Shown piece after piece: positions 54,025 to 63,800 of a stretch of 64,000 bases of DNA. This stretch comes from Microbulbifer sp. YPW1 (GTDB lineage Bacteria; Pseudomonadota; Gammaproteobacteria; Pseudomonadales; Cellvibrionaceae), in NCBI RefSeq assembly GCF_013367775.1, contig NZ_CP055157.1:1178001-1242000 (forward strand), read 5' to 3'. Numbering within the stretch: position 1 is the stretch's first letter; each line of letters begins with the position of its first letter. Position numbers and translations under genes: made by a program. The notes beneath the pieces were generated by a model that did no database searches, was not told the origin of the DNA, and worked only from the letters and a program-made list of their open reading frames with translations.

Positions 54025-55547
54025 CAACTGGTCGCTCCCACACCAATCTGCGACAGCGCAGTGGTCAACTTCAATTCAGACACCAAATGATCGACCGTAT
54101 AGTGGCTCTTCAGGTGAATGACGCTTTGATAGCTCCCGGGCTTTCCGGGTTCATCCATTACCCGCACCCGCGCCTCGCGCAGTGGGTAACGCGCGAGCAT
54201 TTCCCACGACAGGTCTTCACGGCCGGTGGTATACCGATCCATCCAGTGCTGAAGTTGTCGCTCGCAATCCGCAGCGTTCATGTAGGCGCCGACCTTGTCA
54301 CGAATCATCACTTTTATGTAATGGGCGAAGCGGGAAGCACACAATATCTGCTGCAGCATACCGCTGATTCTGGCGTTGGCTGTGGCAGATTTGGAGCTGT
54401 ACCGCTTCGGCCGCTGTAAAGACGGCACGCTGTTAAATGCACTGTAAGGCGAGTCGTAGCAGTGGCACAGACACGCAAAACCGAGGTCGCTGAGTTCCCG
54501 CTCGGCAAAGTCGGTAATCAGGATGGAGGTCGCCATCTTGATGGACTGCGCACTGCTGTCGACACCGTAGGGAACATTCGGCAACTGGGTAACCAAACCA
54601 CCTCCCAAGTGATCCCGCGCCACGCCGCGGATATGGGAGAACCAGCCGACCTCATCAAACTCGCGAATCAGTACACAGCCCATCGCGAACACCGCATTAC
54701 CCCACAGATGATTTTTCGCGTCCGAGGATTGAACACTTTCACCAAAGCGAATACCCCGGTAATTGGAGAACCCCCGGGTGTGCGGTTGCCGCATCAGAAC
54801 CTGAGGCAGCAGCACACCGATAAATCGGGAATCTTCCAGATCGCGCAGGCTGTTCCAGCGGATGTACTGTTTCTGGCGGAAAACCTCGGAAAAGTCGATC
54901 GGTCGCGCGACATCATCAAAACTGTCCACGCCGAAAAGCTGCGGCGCCGCGCTACAGATAAACGGTGCGAAAGCTGCGGCCGCGGTATGGGCGATCCCCT
55001 GCAGGGTAAACACGTCGTCGTATGGGTGGCCTTCAAACGGCTGATGGGAAATATAGTAGTCACCGATCAGCAGTCCAAAAGGCTCGCCACCAGGGGTACC
55101 AAACTCTTCGTTGTAAACGAGATGAAACAACCCGGACTGATCGTAATCCGGGGCGCGCTCTATATCTCGGGAAAGGTCTTTCCAGCTGACATCCAGCAAT
55201 TTGATGACAATATTGTCGGCCGCCGGCGTCTCGGAGATCAGCATCGACAAACCGCGCCAGCGCGCTTCCAGTTCCTGGAATTTGGGGTGATGGAGAATCT
55301 CGTTAACCTGATCACTGATCAGGAGATCGAGCTCCGCAATTACCTGATTCAGCCACTCACGCACAGTGTGACGACCGGTATTACCAGAGCCACTGAATGC
55401 ATTCAGCCAATATTCAAATGCATACAGGTCATCCGGCTCGTCCAGAAATTTCCGCAACGGGTTTCCACCACCCTGAAGCAGTGACTCGGCGAACAGGATA
55501 GGGTCACCTGGCTTCTGGCGGGAAGACTTCGAGGGCAAGGCAGGCAC
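54024..55547 (-). CDS. second TssC-like sheath protein (TssC2)
   Basis: TssC/EvpB-family protein of 507 residues. It shows KFQELEARWRGL, EFGTPGGEPFGLLIGDYYI (split here as EFGTPGGEPFGLL and IGDYYI) and CASRFAHYIKVMIRDKVGA, paralogous to the main TssC next door. The middle, with the conserved FGTPGGEPFG and DSRFIGVLLPQ, is retained, but the N-terminus is different and longer. It lies between tssC and tssE, a place where some T6SS loci carry an extra TssC. It may form part of the sheath, a baseplate-proximal ring or an alternative sheath. The start is uncertain (GTG 55547, or a TTG nine bases inside). Confidence 0.85.
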   Translation of the reverse strand: MPALPSKSSRQKPGDPILFAESLLQGGGNPLRKFLDEPDDLYAFEYWLNAFSGSGNTGRHTVREWLNQVIAELDLLISDQVNEILHHPKFQELEARWRGLSMLISETPAADNIVIKLLDVSWKDLSRDIERAPDYDQSGLFHLVYNEEFGTPGGEPFGLLIGDYYISHQPFEGHPYDDVFTLQGIAHTAAAAFAPFICSAAPQLFGVDSFDDVARPIDFSEVFRQKQYIRWNSLRDLEDSRFIGVLLPQVLMRQPHTRGFSNYRGIRFGESVQSSDAKNHLWGNAVFAMGCVLIREFDEVGWFSHIRGVARDHLGGGLVTQLPNVPYGVDSSAQSIKMATSILITDFAERELSDLGFACLCHCYDSPYSAFNSVPSLQRPKRYSSKSATANARISGMLQQILCASRFAHYIKVMIRDKVGAYMNAADCERQLQHWMDRYTTGREDLSWEMLARYPLREARVRVMDEPGKPGSYQSVIHLKSHYTVDHLVSELKLTTALSQIGVGATS

Positions 55548-55627
55548 TCCCCAGTGGGTATGAGAGGTGTGTTAACAGACGAAAGCTGGCGGATGAAGGG
55601 CCGATCAAGCGATCGGCCCTTCGCCAA

Positions 55628-57115
55628 TTACCCTGCGCTCGGGATATTGGCCACCATGCGCATGGAAGTAGTGAGCTCTTCCATCTGCAGCCAGGGCTTC
55701 AGGTACGCAACAGCACTGTAGCAACCGGGCTGGCCTGGAATTTCCTTCACCTCTACCCGCGCTTCTGCCAGCGGATACTTCGCCTTCATTTCGGCACTGG
55801 CATCCGGGTTGGAGTTGGTGTACTGGGAGATCCACTTGTTCAGCCAGCGCTCACAATCACCAGCTTCCATAAAGCTGCCTACTTTGTCGCGCGCCATGAC
55901 CTTGAGGTAGTGGGCGATACGCGAGGTTGCCATCAGGTATGGCAGGCGAGCGGAGATGGAGGCATTTGCGGTCGCATCTGGATCGTCGAATACTTTGGGC
56001 TTCTGGGTGCTCTGGGAACCAAAGAACACGGAGTAATCGGTATTCTTGTAGTGACACAGCGGCAGGAAACCCTGGGCACTGAGCTCCGCTTCGCGACGAT
56101 CGGTGATGCCGATTTCGGTCGGACACTTCTGGTCCAGGTCACCATCATCGCTTTTGAACAGGTGGGTGGGCAGGCCTTCTACTTTACCGCCGCCTTCGGC
56201 ACCGCGAATCGCGGTACACCAGGAGTTTTCAGCAAATGCCTTGGTCATGGTGGTACCCATCACGTATGCGGCATTCATCCAGCAATACTGTTCGTGATTG
56301 GCCGGACGGGAGACACCGTCCTCGTCTACTTCGAACTCTTCGTAGTTGAAAGATTCAACCGGCTTGGTGTTGGCGCCATACGGAGTACGCGCCAGGGTGC
56401 GCGGCATCACCAGGGTTACGAATCGGGAGTCATCGCTATCGCGGAAGCTGCGCCACTTGATGTATTCACCAGACTCGAAAATACCGCCCAGATCGCGGGG
56501 CTTGGAGAGCTCGGTGAAATCATTGAAACCGAACATACCCGCACCAGCTGCAGAGATGAACGGACAGAAACCGGCAGCGGCCACATTGGACATTTTGCTC
56601 AGCAGCTCGATGTCTTCCGGGTGACTGGTGAATTCGAAGTCGCCAATCATGCAGCCAAATGGTTCGCCACCCGCGGTACCGAACTCTTCCTCGTAGATCT
56701 TTTTGAAGGTCTGGCTCTGGTCAAACTCAACCGCTTTGTCCAGATCGCGGAACAACTCGCGCTTGGTAATGTTCATCATACGGACCTTGAGGGTCGCGCC
56801 TGTTTCGCTGTTCATTACCAGATGGTTAAGACCGCGCCAGGAACCCTCAAGTTTCTGGAATTTTTCATCGTGCATAATTGCAGCGAGCTGCTTGGACATT
56901 GCCGCATCAATAGCCGCAACCGCTTTATTGACGGTCTGGGTAAGGTTGCGATCCCAGGTCACGGTACCCTGCAGAACCTGTTGGGTCAGGTTGGCAATCA
57001 GGTCCTGAGCTTCATCTGGCTGAGTTTGCTTGGTCGCAGAAATGGCCTGCTCCAGCAGACTTACCGACTGCTCTTCCGCTTCCTGTTCCGCTACATTTTC
57101 AACTTCTGTGCTCAT
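55628..57115 (-). CDS. tssC: T6SS sheath large subunit TssC
   Basis: TssC (VipB), the large subunit of the contractile sheath, 495 residues. It shows KFQKLEGSWRGLNHLVM, EFGTAGGEPFGCMIGDFEF (split here as EFGTAGGEPFGCM and IGDFEF), DSRFVTLVMPRTLARTPYG and ATSRIAHYLKVMARDKVGS. The ATG at 57115 shares one base with the tssB stop (TAATG), giving tight coupling with its heterodimer partner. The 80-base gap to tssC2 is the only larger spacer in this part of the operon. Confidence 0.96.
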   Translation of the reverse strand: MSTEVENVAEQEAEEQSVSLLEQAISATKQTQPDEAQDLIANLTQQVLQGTVTWDRNLTQTVNKAVAAIDAAMSKQLAAIMHDEKFQKLEGSWRGLNHLVMNSETGATLKVRMMNITKRELFRDLDKAVEFDQSQTFKKIYEEEFGTAGGEPFGCMIGDFEFTSHPEDIELLSKMSNVAAAGFCPFISAAGAGMFGFNDFTELSKPRDLGGIFESGEYIKWRSFRDSDDSRFVTLVMPRTLARTPYGANTKPVESFNYEEFEVDEDGVSRPANHEQYCWMNAAYVMGTTMTKAFAENSWCTAIRGAEGGGKVEGLPTHLFKSDDGDLDQKCPTEIGITDRREAELSAQGFLPLCHYKNTDYSVFFGSQSTQKPKVFDDPDATANASISARLPYLMATSRIAHYLKVMARDKVGSFMEAGDCERWLNKWISQYTNSNPDASAEMKAKYPLAEARVEVKEIPGQPGCYSAVAYLKPWLQMEELTTSMRMVANIPSAG

Positions 57116-57633
57116 TACGCATCCTCTCCCTTGTCATCTCCCAGTCCCAGCTGCTCGGAGATTGCCGTGACGTTTTCAGTGCTCTGGAGAATGTCTTCCA
57201 GAACTTTCTCCAGCTCCTCAGAGCGGTCAGCTTTGCTCAGCAGATCTCGCAGTTTGCTGCGCGCTTCGAGCAACTGCTTGAGGGGCTCAACCTGTTCCAC
57301 AATCTGCTCTGGGGTAAAGTCATCCATGTGATTGAAATCGAGGTTTACCGCCATCTTGCTGCCGTCGTCAGACAGGGTGTTTTCCACCTGCAGCTCCAGT
57401 TTCGGATTCACCTTGGCCATCACATCGTTGAAATTGTCGCGGTCAATCTGAACGAACTTGCGTTCTTTCAACGCCTTTCGGTTTTCCATGTTGTCGCCGG
57501 AGTAATCACCCATGACGCCAGTCACGAAAGGCAGTTCTTTTTTTACTTCCGCACCATTGGTTTCAACATCATAGGTAATGTGGACACGCGGCTTACGCAC
57601 GCGCTTCAGTTTGTTGTGAATACTCTCGGACAT
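57115..57633 (-). CDS. tssB: T6SS sheath small subunit TssB
   Basis: TssB (VipA), the small sheath subunit of 172 residues. The N-terminus [20 protein letters not shown] is typical, followed by [14 protein letters not shown] and [18 protein letters not shown]. Its C-terminal helices contain the ClpV- and TssC-interacting region. A GGAG-type binding site precedes ATG 57633. It is coupled to tssC by a one-base overlap. Confidence 0.95.
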   Translation of the reverse strand: MSESIHNKLKRVRKPRVHITYDVETNGAEVKKELPFVTGVMGDYSGDNMENRKALKERKFVQIDRDNFNDVMAKVNPKLELQVENTLSDDGSKMAVNLDFNHMDDFTPEQIVEQVEPLKQLLEARSKLRDLLSKADRSEELEKVLEDILQSTENVTAISEQLGLGDDKGEDA

Positions 57634-57679
57634 CTGGGTCTCCTTTCCTCAATACAGGAATCGTGTGTTTTCTTGGGTT

Positions 57680-58948
57680 TTACCAACTGGGTTCTGCGGT
57701 CGGCTCCGGGGCTGCCCAGCCCGCATCTTCCTGGGCGGGTTGAGACTCGGCGCCGGCAGCAGGCTGCTCGGCAGGGGTGGATTGGGTAACCGGTGGCGCC
57801 ACATAACGCTGGCTGTCAGAGCCATCCAGTCGCACACCAGTCAGCTGTGAATACATGGCACGGGAGTGGTCGTCGGGCAGAAGTTCACCCATCAGCTCAG
57901 CTACGGTCATCCGGCCCCAGCCGATCAGTCGCTCGAGACCGGGCGCCAGCGGTGTATGCGGCTCATATGTGCGGAAATATTTCGCGGCCTTTTCCAGCAA
58001 TTGCAGGGCGTCTTCCCTGGAGGTGATAGCACCGGTGGGTACAGAAACCATCTGCATCGCAATTGCTCCATTTTCGGCGACGGCGGCAGGCTCCTGCGCG
58101 GCATCCATCGTAACGGGCTCAACTTCCTCGGCGGCGGCGAGCGATTCGAGCTGGGACTTGTAGACGAAGCGAACTGTGCGCAACACCTCATCCAGGAGGC
58201 TGGTGATATTGGTCGAGGGGGGTGCATCGCTGCCACAGGATTCCCGCAGCACAGCATTGGTAGCCTTGAAACTGGTGAGGCACTCTTCCAGTGTATCCAC
58301 CAGATCCGATGCCCATTGCGGCGCCGCCGGGGTGGCACAGGCATCGAACTCGCCGATGCTGTAGCCGAGCGTTTCTACCCGCGCCGCCTTGGCATCAGGG
58401 TCAGCGATCTTGTCTGCGTCCCGGGCCTGCTGGTAGTGGAAGAAGGAATAACTACCGTAATCGCCCTCCGGGGTGATATCCGCGTTGCGGATCGGCATCA
58501 ACAGTGTGCCGTCCGCACCATCGCCGTTGAGGCCGGTAAGGGGCGCCACTTTGGTTTCTATGCCGTCCTCATCGGGCTCGGGGTAGAGGTCGTCCCAGTA
58601 TTCCGCGATCAACCGTTCGATGAGCATAAATCCGTCACGCAGCCCAGGAAAGCCATGCAGGCGAATCAGCGCTTCGGTATACCAGCTGGCAACCTCGAGA
58701 TCCTTGCTCTTTTCCTTGAGAATCTTCTGTGCGGTCTTGGCCACCTCGCGCCAAGGTGCGAGCAGGTCGGCGTCACTCTCGTCGAACATCGCCGAACGCT
58801 CTGCGGCACGCGCGCTGTTGCGGGCATCTTTGATGGTGTAGTAATCGGAGGTGGGGGAACGGTCTGCGCGGATGTCTTCGCCCTGCCGCTGCTCGCCGGG
58901 AATATCCTGCAGAAGAGCATCCAGTTCTATCGCATTCGGAAATGCCAT
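57680..58948 (-). CDS. tssA: T6SS assembly protein TssA (ImpA-type)
   Basis: TssA of 422 residues, coordinating sheath polymerisation from the baseplate. The N-terminal ImpA_N domain has PLTGLNGDGADGTLLMPIRNA split here as PLTGLNGDG and ADGTLLMPIRNADITPEG. The central portion is helical and the C-terminal domain has LERLIGWGRMTVAELMGELL. A Pro/Ala/Gln-rich tail of about 45 residues (ending PEPTAEPSW) is an addition to the core. It lies 46 bases before tssB and 65 after the unknown gene. Confidence 0.9.
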   Translation of the reverse strand: MAFPNAIELDALLQDIPGEQRQGEDIRADRSPTSDYYTIKDARNSARAAERSAMFDESDADLLAPWREVAKTAQKILKEKSKDLEVASWYTEALIRLHGFPGLRDGFMLIERLIAEYWDDLYPEPDEDGIETKVAPLTGLNGDGADGTLLMPIRNADITPEGDYGSYSFFHYQQARDADKIADPDAKAARVETLGYSIGEFDACATPAAPQWASDLVDTLEECLTSFKATNAVLRESCGSDAPPSTNITSLLDEVLRTVRFVYKSQLESLAAAEEVEPVTMDAAQEPAAVAENGAIAMQMVSVPTGAITSREDALQLLEKAAKYFRTYEPHTPLAPGLERLIGWGRMTVAELMGELLPDDHSRAMYSQLTGVRLDGSDSQRYVAPPVTQSTPAEQPAAGAESQPAQEDAGWAAPEPTAEPSW

Positions 58949-59013
58949 GAAAATTCCTTTTCATTATCGGGCGCAGAATGTTTCTACTACGCGCCTATCG
59001 TTTAGCAATTTTT

Positions 59014-59814
59014 TCAGGCCAGAGCCGCCTGGGAGAACACATCAGGTGCAGTGCTCTCCGAACTTTTACCATTTTTATGCGAGCCATATTCCGCCACTGC
59101 AGAAAAGCTTGCGATCAGTTGATCGAATTCGCGCCTGCGCCCTGAAAATATACTCTGCTCGCACCACAGGAACAGGGTATAGATTCTGTCATCACAGCCG
59201 ATACAGGCTACAAGGTACTGGACCGGCACGGTATCGACCTCGGCAAGTAACTCGCCAAAGAATCCGGTTCCAGTATCAATTTGCAGTTTCTCTGGTGGAC
59301 GGCTTACCGCCGCCTGATAGAGCTGCGCAGCACATTGGGATAACTGCGCGTGACAGTATTCTTCTACCGTTGGCGCCGACGGAAAATCTTCCACTCTCTG
59401 CGGAAGCACGACCATAAACTCGTTGTTTTCCAGGCTACCTGCCTGCAAAACCGCTCTCTGGTTCAGGTCGTCAAATACCCGCCAGCAACCCGGCACGGAG
59501 ACAGAACAGCTGCCGTCATCGGCGGTCAGCCGCACCGTTGCCGAAGCGGGCCTAACGATACTCGAATTCTCTGCGGCGTTATCGCTGCATCGGACTTCGG
59601 CATGCCACCCCGTAACCCAGAAGGCCTGCACCAGTTTCTCGCCTTCCGCGATCTGGTCACAGGTTTTTACTACTGGAAAGTCACTACTCAGCAGCTTTTT
59701 TATCTGGGCAAAATCAAGACCAAACTTCTCGGACAGCAACCGGATGCCCTGCCGACGATCAAAACCTTCCCTAAGAACGCCGGTAAAAACTACCTGGCAC
59801 TGCCTCGCTGACAT
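59014..59814 (-). CDS. unknown T6SS-operon protein with DcrB-like C-terminal domain
   Basis: Soluble protein of 266 residues with no signal peptide or transmembrane helix. The N-terminal 70 residues (VVFTGVLREGFDRRQGIRLLSEKFG is split here as VVFTGVLREGFDRRQ and GIRLLSEKFG; then PVVKTCDQIAEGEKL) resemble a small adaptor domain found at the front of various membrane and helicase-like proteins. The C-terminal 150 residues (GCWRVFDDLNQRAVLQAG, then VQYLVACIGCDDRIYTLFLW) have the pattern of DcrB/PsbP-like folds, a fold also used by EagR-type effector chaperones in T6SS. The start is ATG 59814 with AGGGA upstream; an earlier in-frame ATG lies 20 residues before. It lies between tagF and tssA, so it is probably a T6SS accessory. 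Function unknown; confidence in the fold is moderate. Confidence 0.55.
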   Translation of the reverse strand: MSARQCQVVFTGVLREGFDRRQGIRLLSEKFGLDFAQIKKLLSSDFPVVKTCDQIAEGEKLVQAFWVTGWHAEVRCSDNAAENSSIVRPASATVRLTADDGSCSVSVPGCWRVFDDLNQRAVLQAGSLENNEFMVVLPQRVEDFPSAPTVEEYCHAQLSQCAAQLYQAAVSRPPEKLQIDTGTGFFGELLAEVDTVPVQYLVACIGCDDRIYTLFLWCEQSIFSGRRREFDQLIASFSAVAEYGSHKNGKSSESTAPDVFSQAALA

Positions 59815-60128
59815 TTTCAATCCCTGAACTTGCTGCCACGAAAATCTTTTGACGGATTCCTGGCAAGGCCGCACTTCAATGTTCGACCTGAAAAAACTTA
59901 CACAAACTAAGCAACAGCGCTTTCACTATCTGGTATAGACGCACAAGGAATACTATCCCGCAACCTGCACGCAAAACCGGTACGAACGTACCCATTACCG
60001 AAACACCAAACCATTATTTTATCGGAATAGAATTCCGCTTGAACACCGATTTAAATGGATATGCTCAGAAAAAACGGGTTTTTATTGGTACGCTCATACC
60101 AAGTAGACAGAAGACTCTACCAATTTGT
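59815..60128 (-). other. 314-base spacer between tagF and the unknown T6SS gene
   Basis: A moderately AT-rich stretch with no supported gene. A secondary promoter for the unknown gene-tssA-clpV part of the operon may lie here, since it is the largest gap in the leftward run, but I could not fit a convincing -35/-10 pair. Confidence 0.35.
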
Positions 60129-60794
60129 TTACCAGTGAAATTTCGGCGCTCCAAGCATTCCGCAATAACTTCCCGGATCTGGCAGCCCCGGGCTCAACAA
60201 CGAACTCGGCGCAAGGTGCTGTGAACCTGCACACCACCAGAGGCTGAAGCTGTTATGTTTATCCTTCATAAGAAATTCGAGCATTGACGGATAATGTTGT
60301 GAAATTCTTGAGGCGCCATTGAGTGTTAACAGGTCGCCTTCATTTTCCGCAGTGATGGCATTGCCCGGCAGGTCTGCAAGCGGCGGGAACCTCTCCAAAA
60401 CCTGGTCCGCGGAAAGTGCATTCTGTAGTGCATCTATTGCCAGTGCAGAGGCCTGTTCATACCATTCCTCGGCATCAATCTGTACAGCAAACGGATTTGC
60501 CCCATTTTCCAGTGGCGCCGCCAGCGTTACAGGAAAGTAGCGCCCAACACTATCCACACTGGGAACCAGTATCCCTGCCCAGCCCTGCTGGTTGAGAACA
60601 CCGGGACTCATAGCGAACCGCCAAATTGGGCTTGTCAGGTAATAATCCAGCCAGCGCTCACCAACTAGCTCTCGCGAACCGTGTACCGCGCGCTGCAGCC
60701 ATTCGTCCCAGGGTGTAACAAAACTTGCAGGCAACTCCCGTTGAATGAAGTCGCCGTGCCCCGGAAGTTTTCCAAACAGTCCGCTGCGTGACAT
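60129..60794 (-). CDS. tagF: T6SS regulator TagF (N-terminal domain protein)
   Basis: TagF of 221 residues, a post-translational repressor of T6SS assembly. The signature GLFGKLPGHGDFIQRELPASF is split here as GLFGKLPGHGDFI and QRELPASF; SPIWRFAMSPGVLNQQGWAG, VDSVGRYFPVTLA and FSLWWCAG follow. It is a stand-alone TagF, not fused to a PppA-like phosphatase. In Pseudomonas TagF works with the PpkA/PppA/Fha pathway, so it fits the ppkA gene at the other end of this locus. It lies 11 bases after tssM. Confidence 0.92.
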   Translation of the reverse strand: MSRSGLFGKLPGHGDFIQRELPASFVTPWDEWLQRAVHGSRELVGERWLDYYLTSPIWRFAMSPGVLNQQGWAGILVPSVDSVGRYFPVTLAAPLENGANPFAVQIDAEEWYEQASALAIDALQNALSADQVLERFPPLADLPGNAITAENEGDLLTLNGASRISQHYPSMLEFLMKDKHNSFSLWWCAGSQHLAPSSLLSPGLPDPGSYCGMLGAPKFHW

Positions 60795-60805
60795 ATCTGC
60801 TCCGT

Positions 60806-63800
60806 TTACAGTACCTGCGGACAGCGATAACCGCCCAGCAAGCCTTGATCGAAGGGATTGCTCACGCCGGCTGCAGAAAGCTTGAACTGCGCCGAACGCC
60901 CGGATTCTCGGAAAGTAACCAGATATTCAGAACCGTTGCGTGAAGACTCCAGTTCGGAATTCAGCAACAAGCGATACCAGGCCCAGTCGCCTTCGAAATG
61001 TTGGCGATGCACGGTTTCATTCAGGTCCTCAAACAGAATCCGTACCCGGTTAGTTTCCCCGCCGCGCCAATCCAGCTTCGAGCGCGTGCGCGGGCCGTGT
61101 GAATAGGGAACCCGCTGACTACCCAGCTCCAGGGAAAACAGTCTTACACCGGAATCCAGCTTGGTGGGCTCTATACGGAAACTGTATCCTGCCTGCTCAC
61201 CCTGACTGAACAGGGTTTTTCGGATACGCTCCGCGCGCTGCATCTGACGCAGTGCATCACTGGAGATACCCAATGTCTGACCTTCCAGGACCCTGAGCTT
61301 CCAGTTGCGGGTATCTACAAACGGCTTCAGGTACTCCTGTACGAACTGCTGCTCGATACCACCGGGCTTGAAGTACTTGTTGAACTCCATTACCGGCGCT
61401 TCCTGGCTGCCGCTGGCGCGCAGAGGGAAGCGATCCGCCAGGCTACGGCTGTACACACTGTAGACCTGCTCCCGCCATACGCGATCGGTGTGGCGCTTGG
61501 CTTTGGCCATCACCAGTCCCCAGGTGCTGTCTGCGATCTCTTCCAGCCAGTGGTCAAACGGTGCCGGTGCATTGGCAGCCTTTACCCGAAGCTGTTTGAT
61601 TGCATCTCCAGCGCCACTGAAGCGCGCCTTGGCCTTGTTGAAAGCGACTTCATCGCTATCCACACCGCTGTCAATCTCCGCCAGATACTCCTGCAGCTGG
61701 GTGATACTGGAAAGGTAATCCTGAACCCGAGCCGGGCGACCTTTCTCGCTGCGGGTCAATCTTTGCAGTTCCTCAAACCGGAGGTCTACCACGGTGGGCT
61801 GGAATTTTTCCGTCAGCTTGCTGGCTGCACCGCTGACCGCGGCAGCGCCGAGACGACGGGTCGTACTGGAAACCGGTAGCGGTACGCCACTCGCGTCCAC
61901 GGGCACTTCAGGACGCGGAGTCAGCGACGTGTTGTCCGAAGTGATTTCGGCAATAGCCAGCAGGGGCGAGTAGACCGGGTCGGAAAGTTTTGACAATACA
62001 TCCAGCGCTTCGGAAGTGGACTGGAACCGCTGGATTGAAAAACCGGATACGAACTGCTGCCAGCGCTGCTGGTATTCGCCGAGGTAGATACGTTTGACGT
62101 CCTCTCCAAGGCGCTTGCGATCTTCCTCATTGAAATCTTCCCCACTGAGATCACCGCCGTATATCCAGCGCTCGTCTGCCAGCTGATCCAGCAGCGGGGA
62201 ATCTGCATCGAAGTCCAACTCTTTATAACCGGCCTTGGTATACAGGTAGGGAATATGGAAGCGACTGTCACCCGGGTCGACACCGAACAGTTGTGCGGTG
62301 TCTCCACCCACTTCGCCGTAGAGATCGATCTGTGTCTGCCCCAGATCGCTGCGCAGCATCTGCGCGTACAGGCGCTGCGGTACCGGTATACGACGTAATT
62401 GCTGGCGGGCCGTTGCAATTACCCGCTCGTTGGGCTCGAGATTTTCCGGCAGCGGGCGGGAGAAAAGGCGTTCCAGATGCGCCAGCATCTGCTCCTGTTT
62501 ACCGGCCTCGCCCGACAGAGACTGCGACCATTCATCGCTGAAGTAGGCCGTTAAATCTTCCAGACTGCGCTTTTCCGGGTTAAACAGCATCAGATAGGTC
62601 TTCAGCGTCTGGGTCAGCGCTGGGTCCGCGCTGTCGAGTTTTACCAGTCGCTGCTCCAGGGCACGCTGCAGTGCCGGCAGGAAGGTGAGCTCCAGCTGCT
62701 CGCGATAAAGGCGATCTGCCGCGGCATCGACTCTCTCATCGTACAAACCGAGATTATTCAGCCAGGGGTGCTCTTCTTTCTGATATACGCGAGAAGCCGC
62801 CTCCAGTGGCTCTAGTAGCTCCAGGGTTTGTAATGGTGAGATTTTGCGGTCTCCCAGTTTTTCCCTGGCTTCCTCGTAAAGCGCAATGTTGTCGCGGACT
62901 TCTCCCATATATCGCTTGTTCTGCGCAATACTGCCGGTCCACAGGAATAGAGCACCGACAATAGCGGCAACGGACCCCACGTAGACCGCACCGCGCAACC
63001 AACGGGTAACACTTTCAACCTTGCGGTTCACCCCGACCAGCTCGGCTTCCGGGAAGATGACATCTTTCAACAGGCGATGCAGGAAATAGCTTTTGCCTAC
63101 ACCCTGGAATCGCTGCGCCGCGTCGCGCTCGAGTCCGAAGTCGGAACTCACCGAAGCCATCATCCGGTCAATCGGGCTGCCCTCCTGGGTGCCACTGGTA
63201 AAGTACACACCGCGCACCATGGGCACTGTGTCATAGCGATTGGCGCTGAATGCCTGCTTCACAAAATCGGACAATACGTTTTGCAGGCTTTCCATACGCG
63301 CCGGGAACCCCTGCAACAGAGCGCGCTTCTCGACATTGCGCTCCTGGTGCACACGCCACAGGACCCGCTGGTTGAGCCGCTGGATCAACGCCTGGAATTC
63401 GCTGACAAAGTCATCCAGTGGCGCACCCGCCCCCGCGTGCGCCTCTGCAGGGAAGCTGATTCCCCACACCTGCTCGCGCTCTGCCTGGGAAAGATTGTCG
63501 AAATATTCGCTGAAACCGGCAACCAGGTCACACTTGGTGAAGGTCAGATAAATCGGGAAGCGGATCCCCAGCTGCTGCTGCAGATCATTGATCCGCGCGC
63601 GGATGGTCTTAGCCTGATGTACGCGCTGCTCGGTGGTCTGCACCATCAGATCCTGCAGGCTGATTGCGACCAGCACGCCATTAATCGGCCGGCGACGGCG
63701 GTAGCGCTGCAACAGATTCAGAAAGGCTTTCCAGGCACTGTTGTCATATACGCGGTGGCTGTCCTGTGTGGTATAGCGCCCGGCGGTATCAATCAAAACC

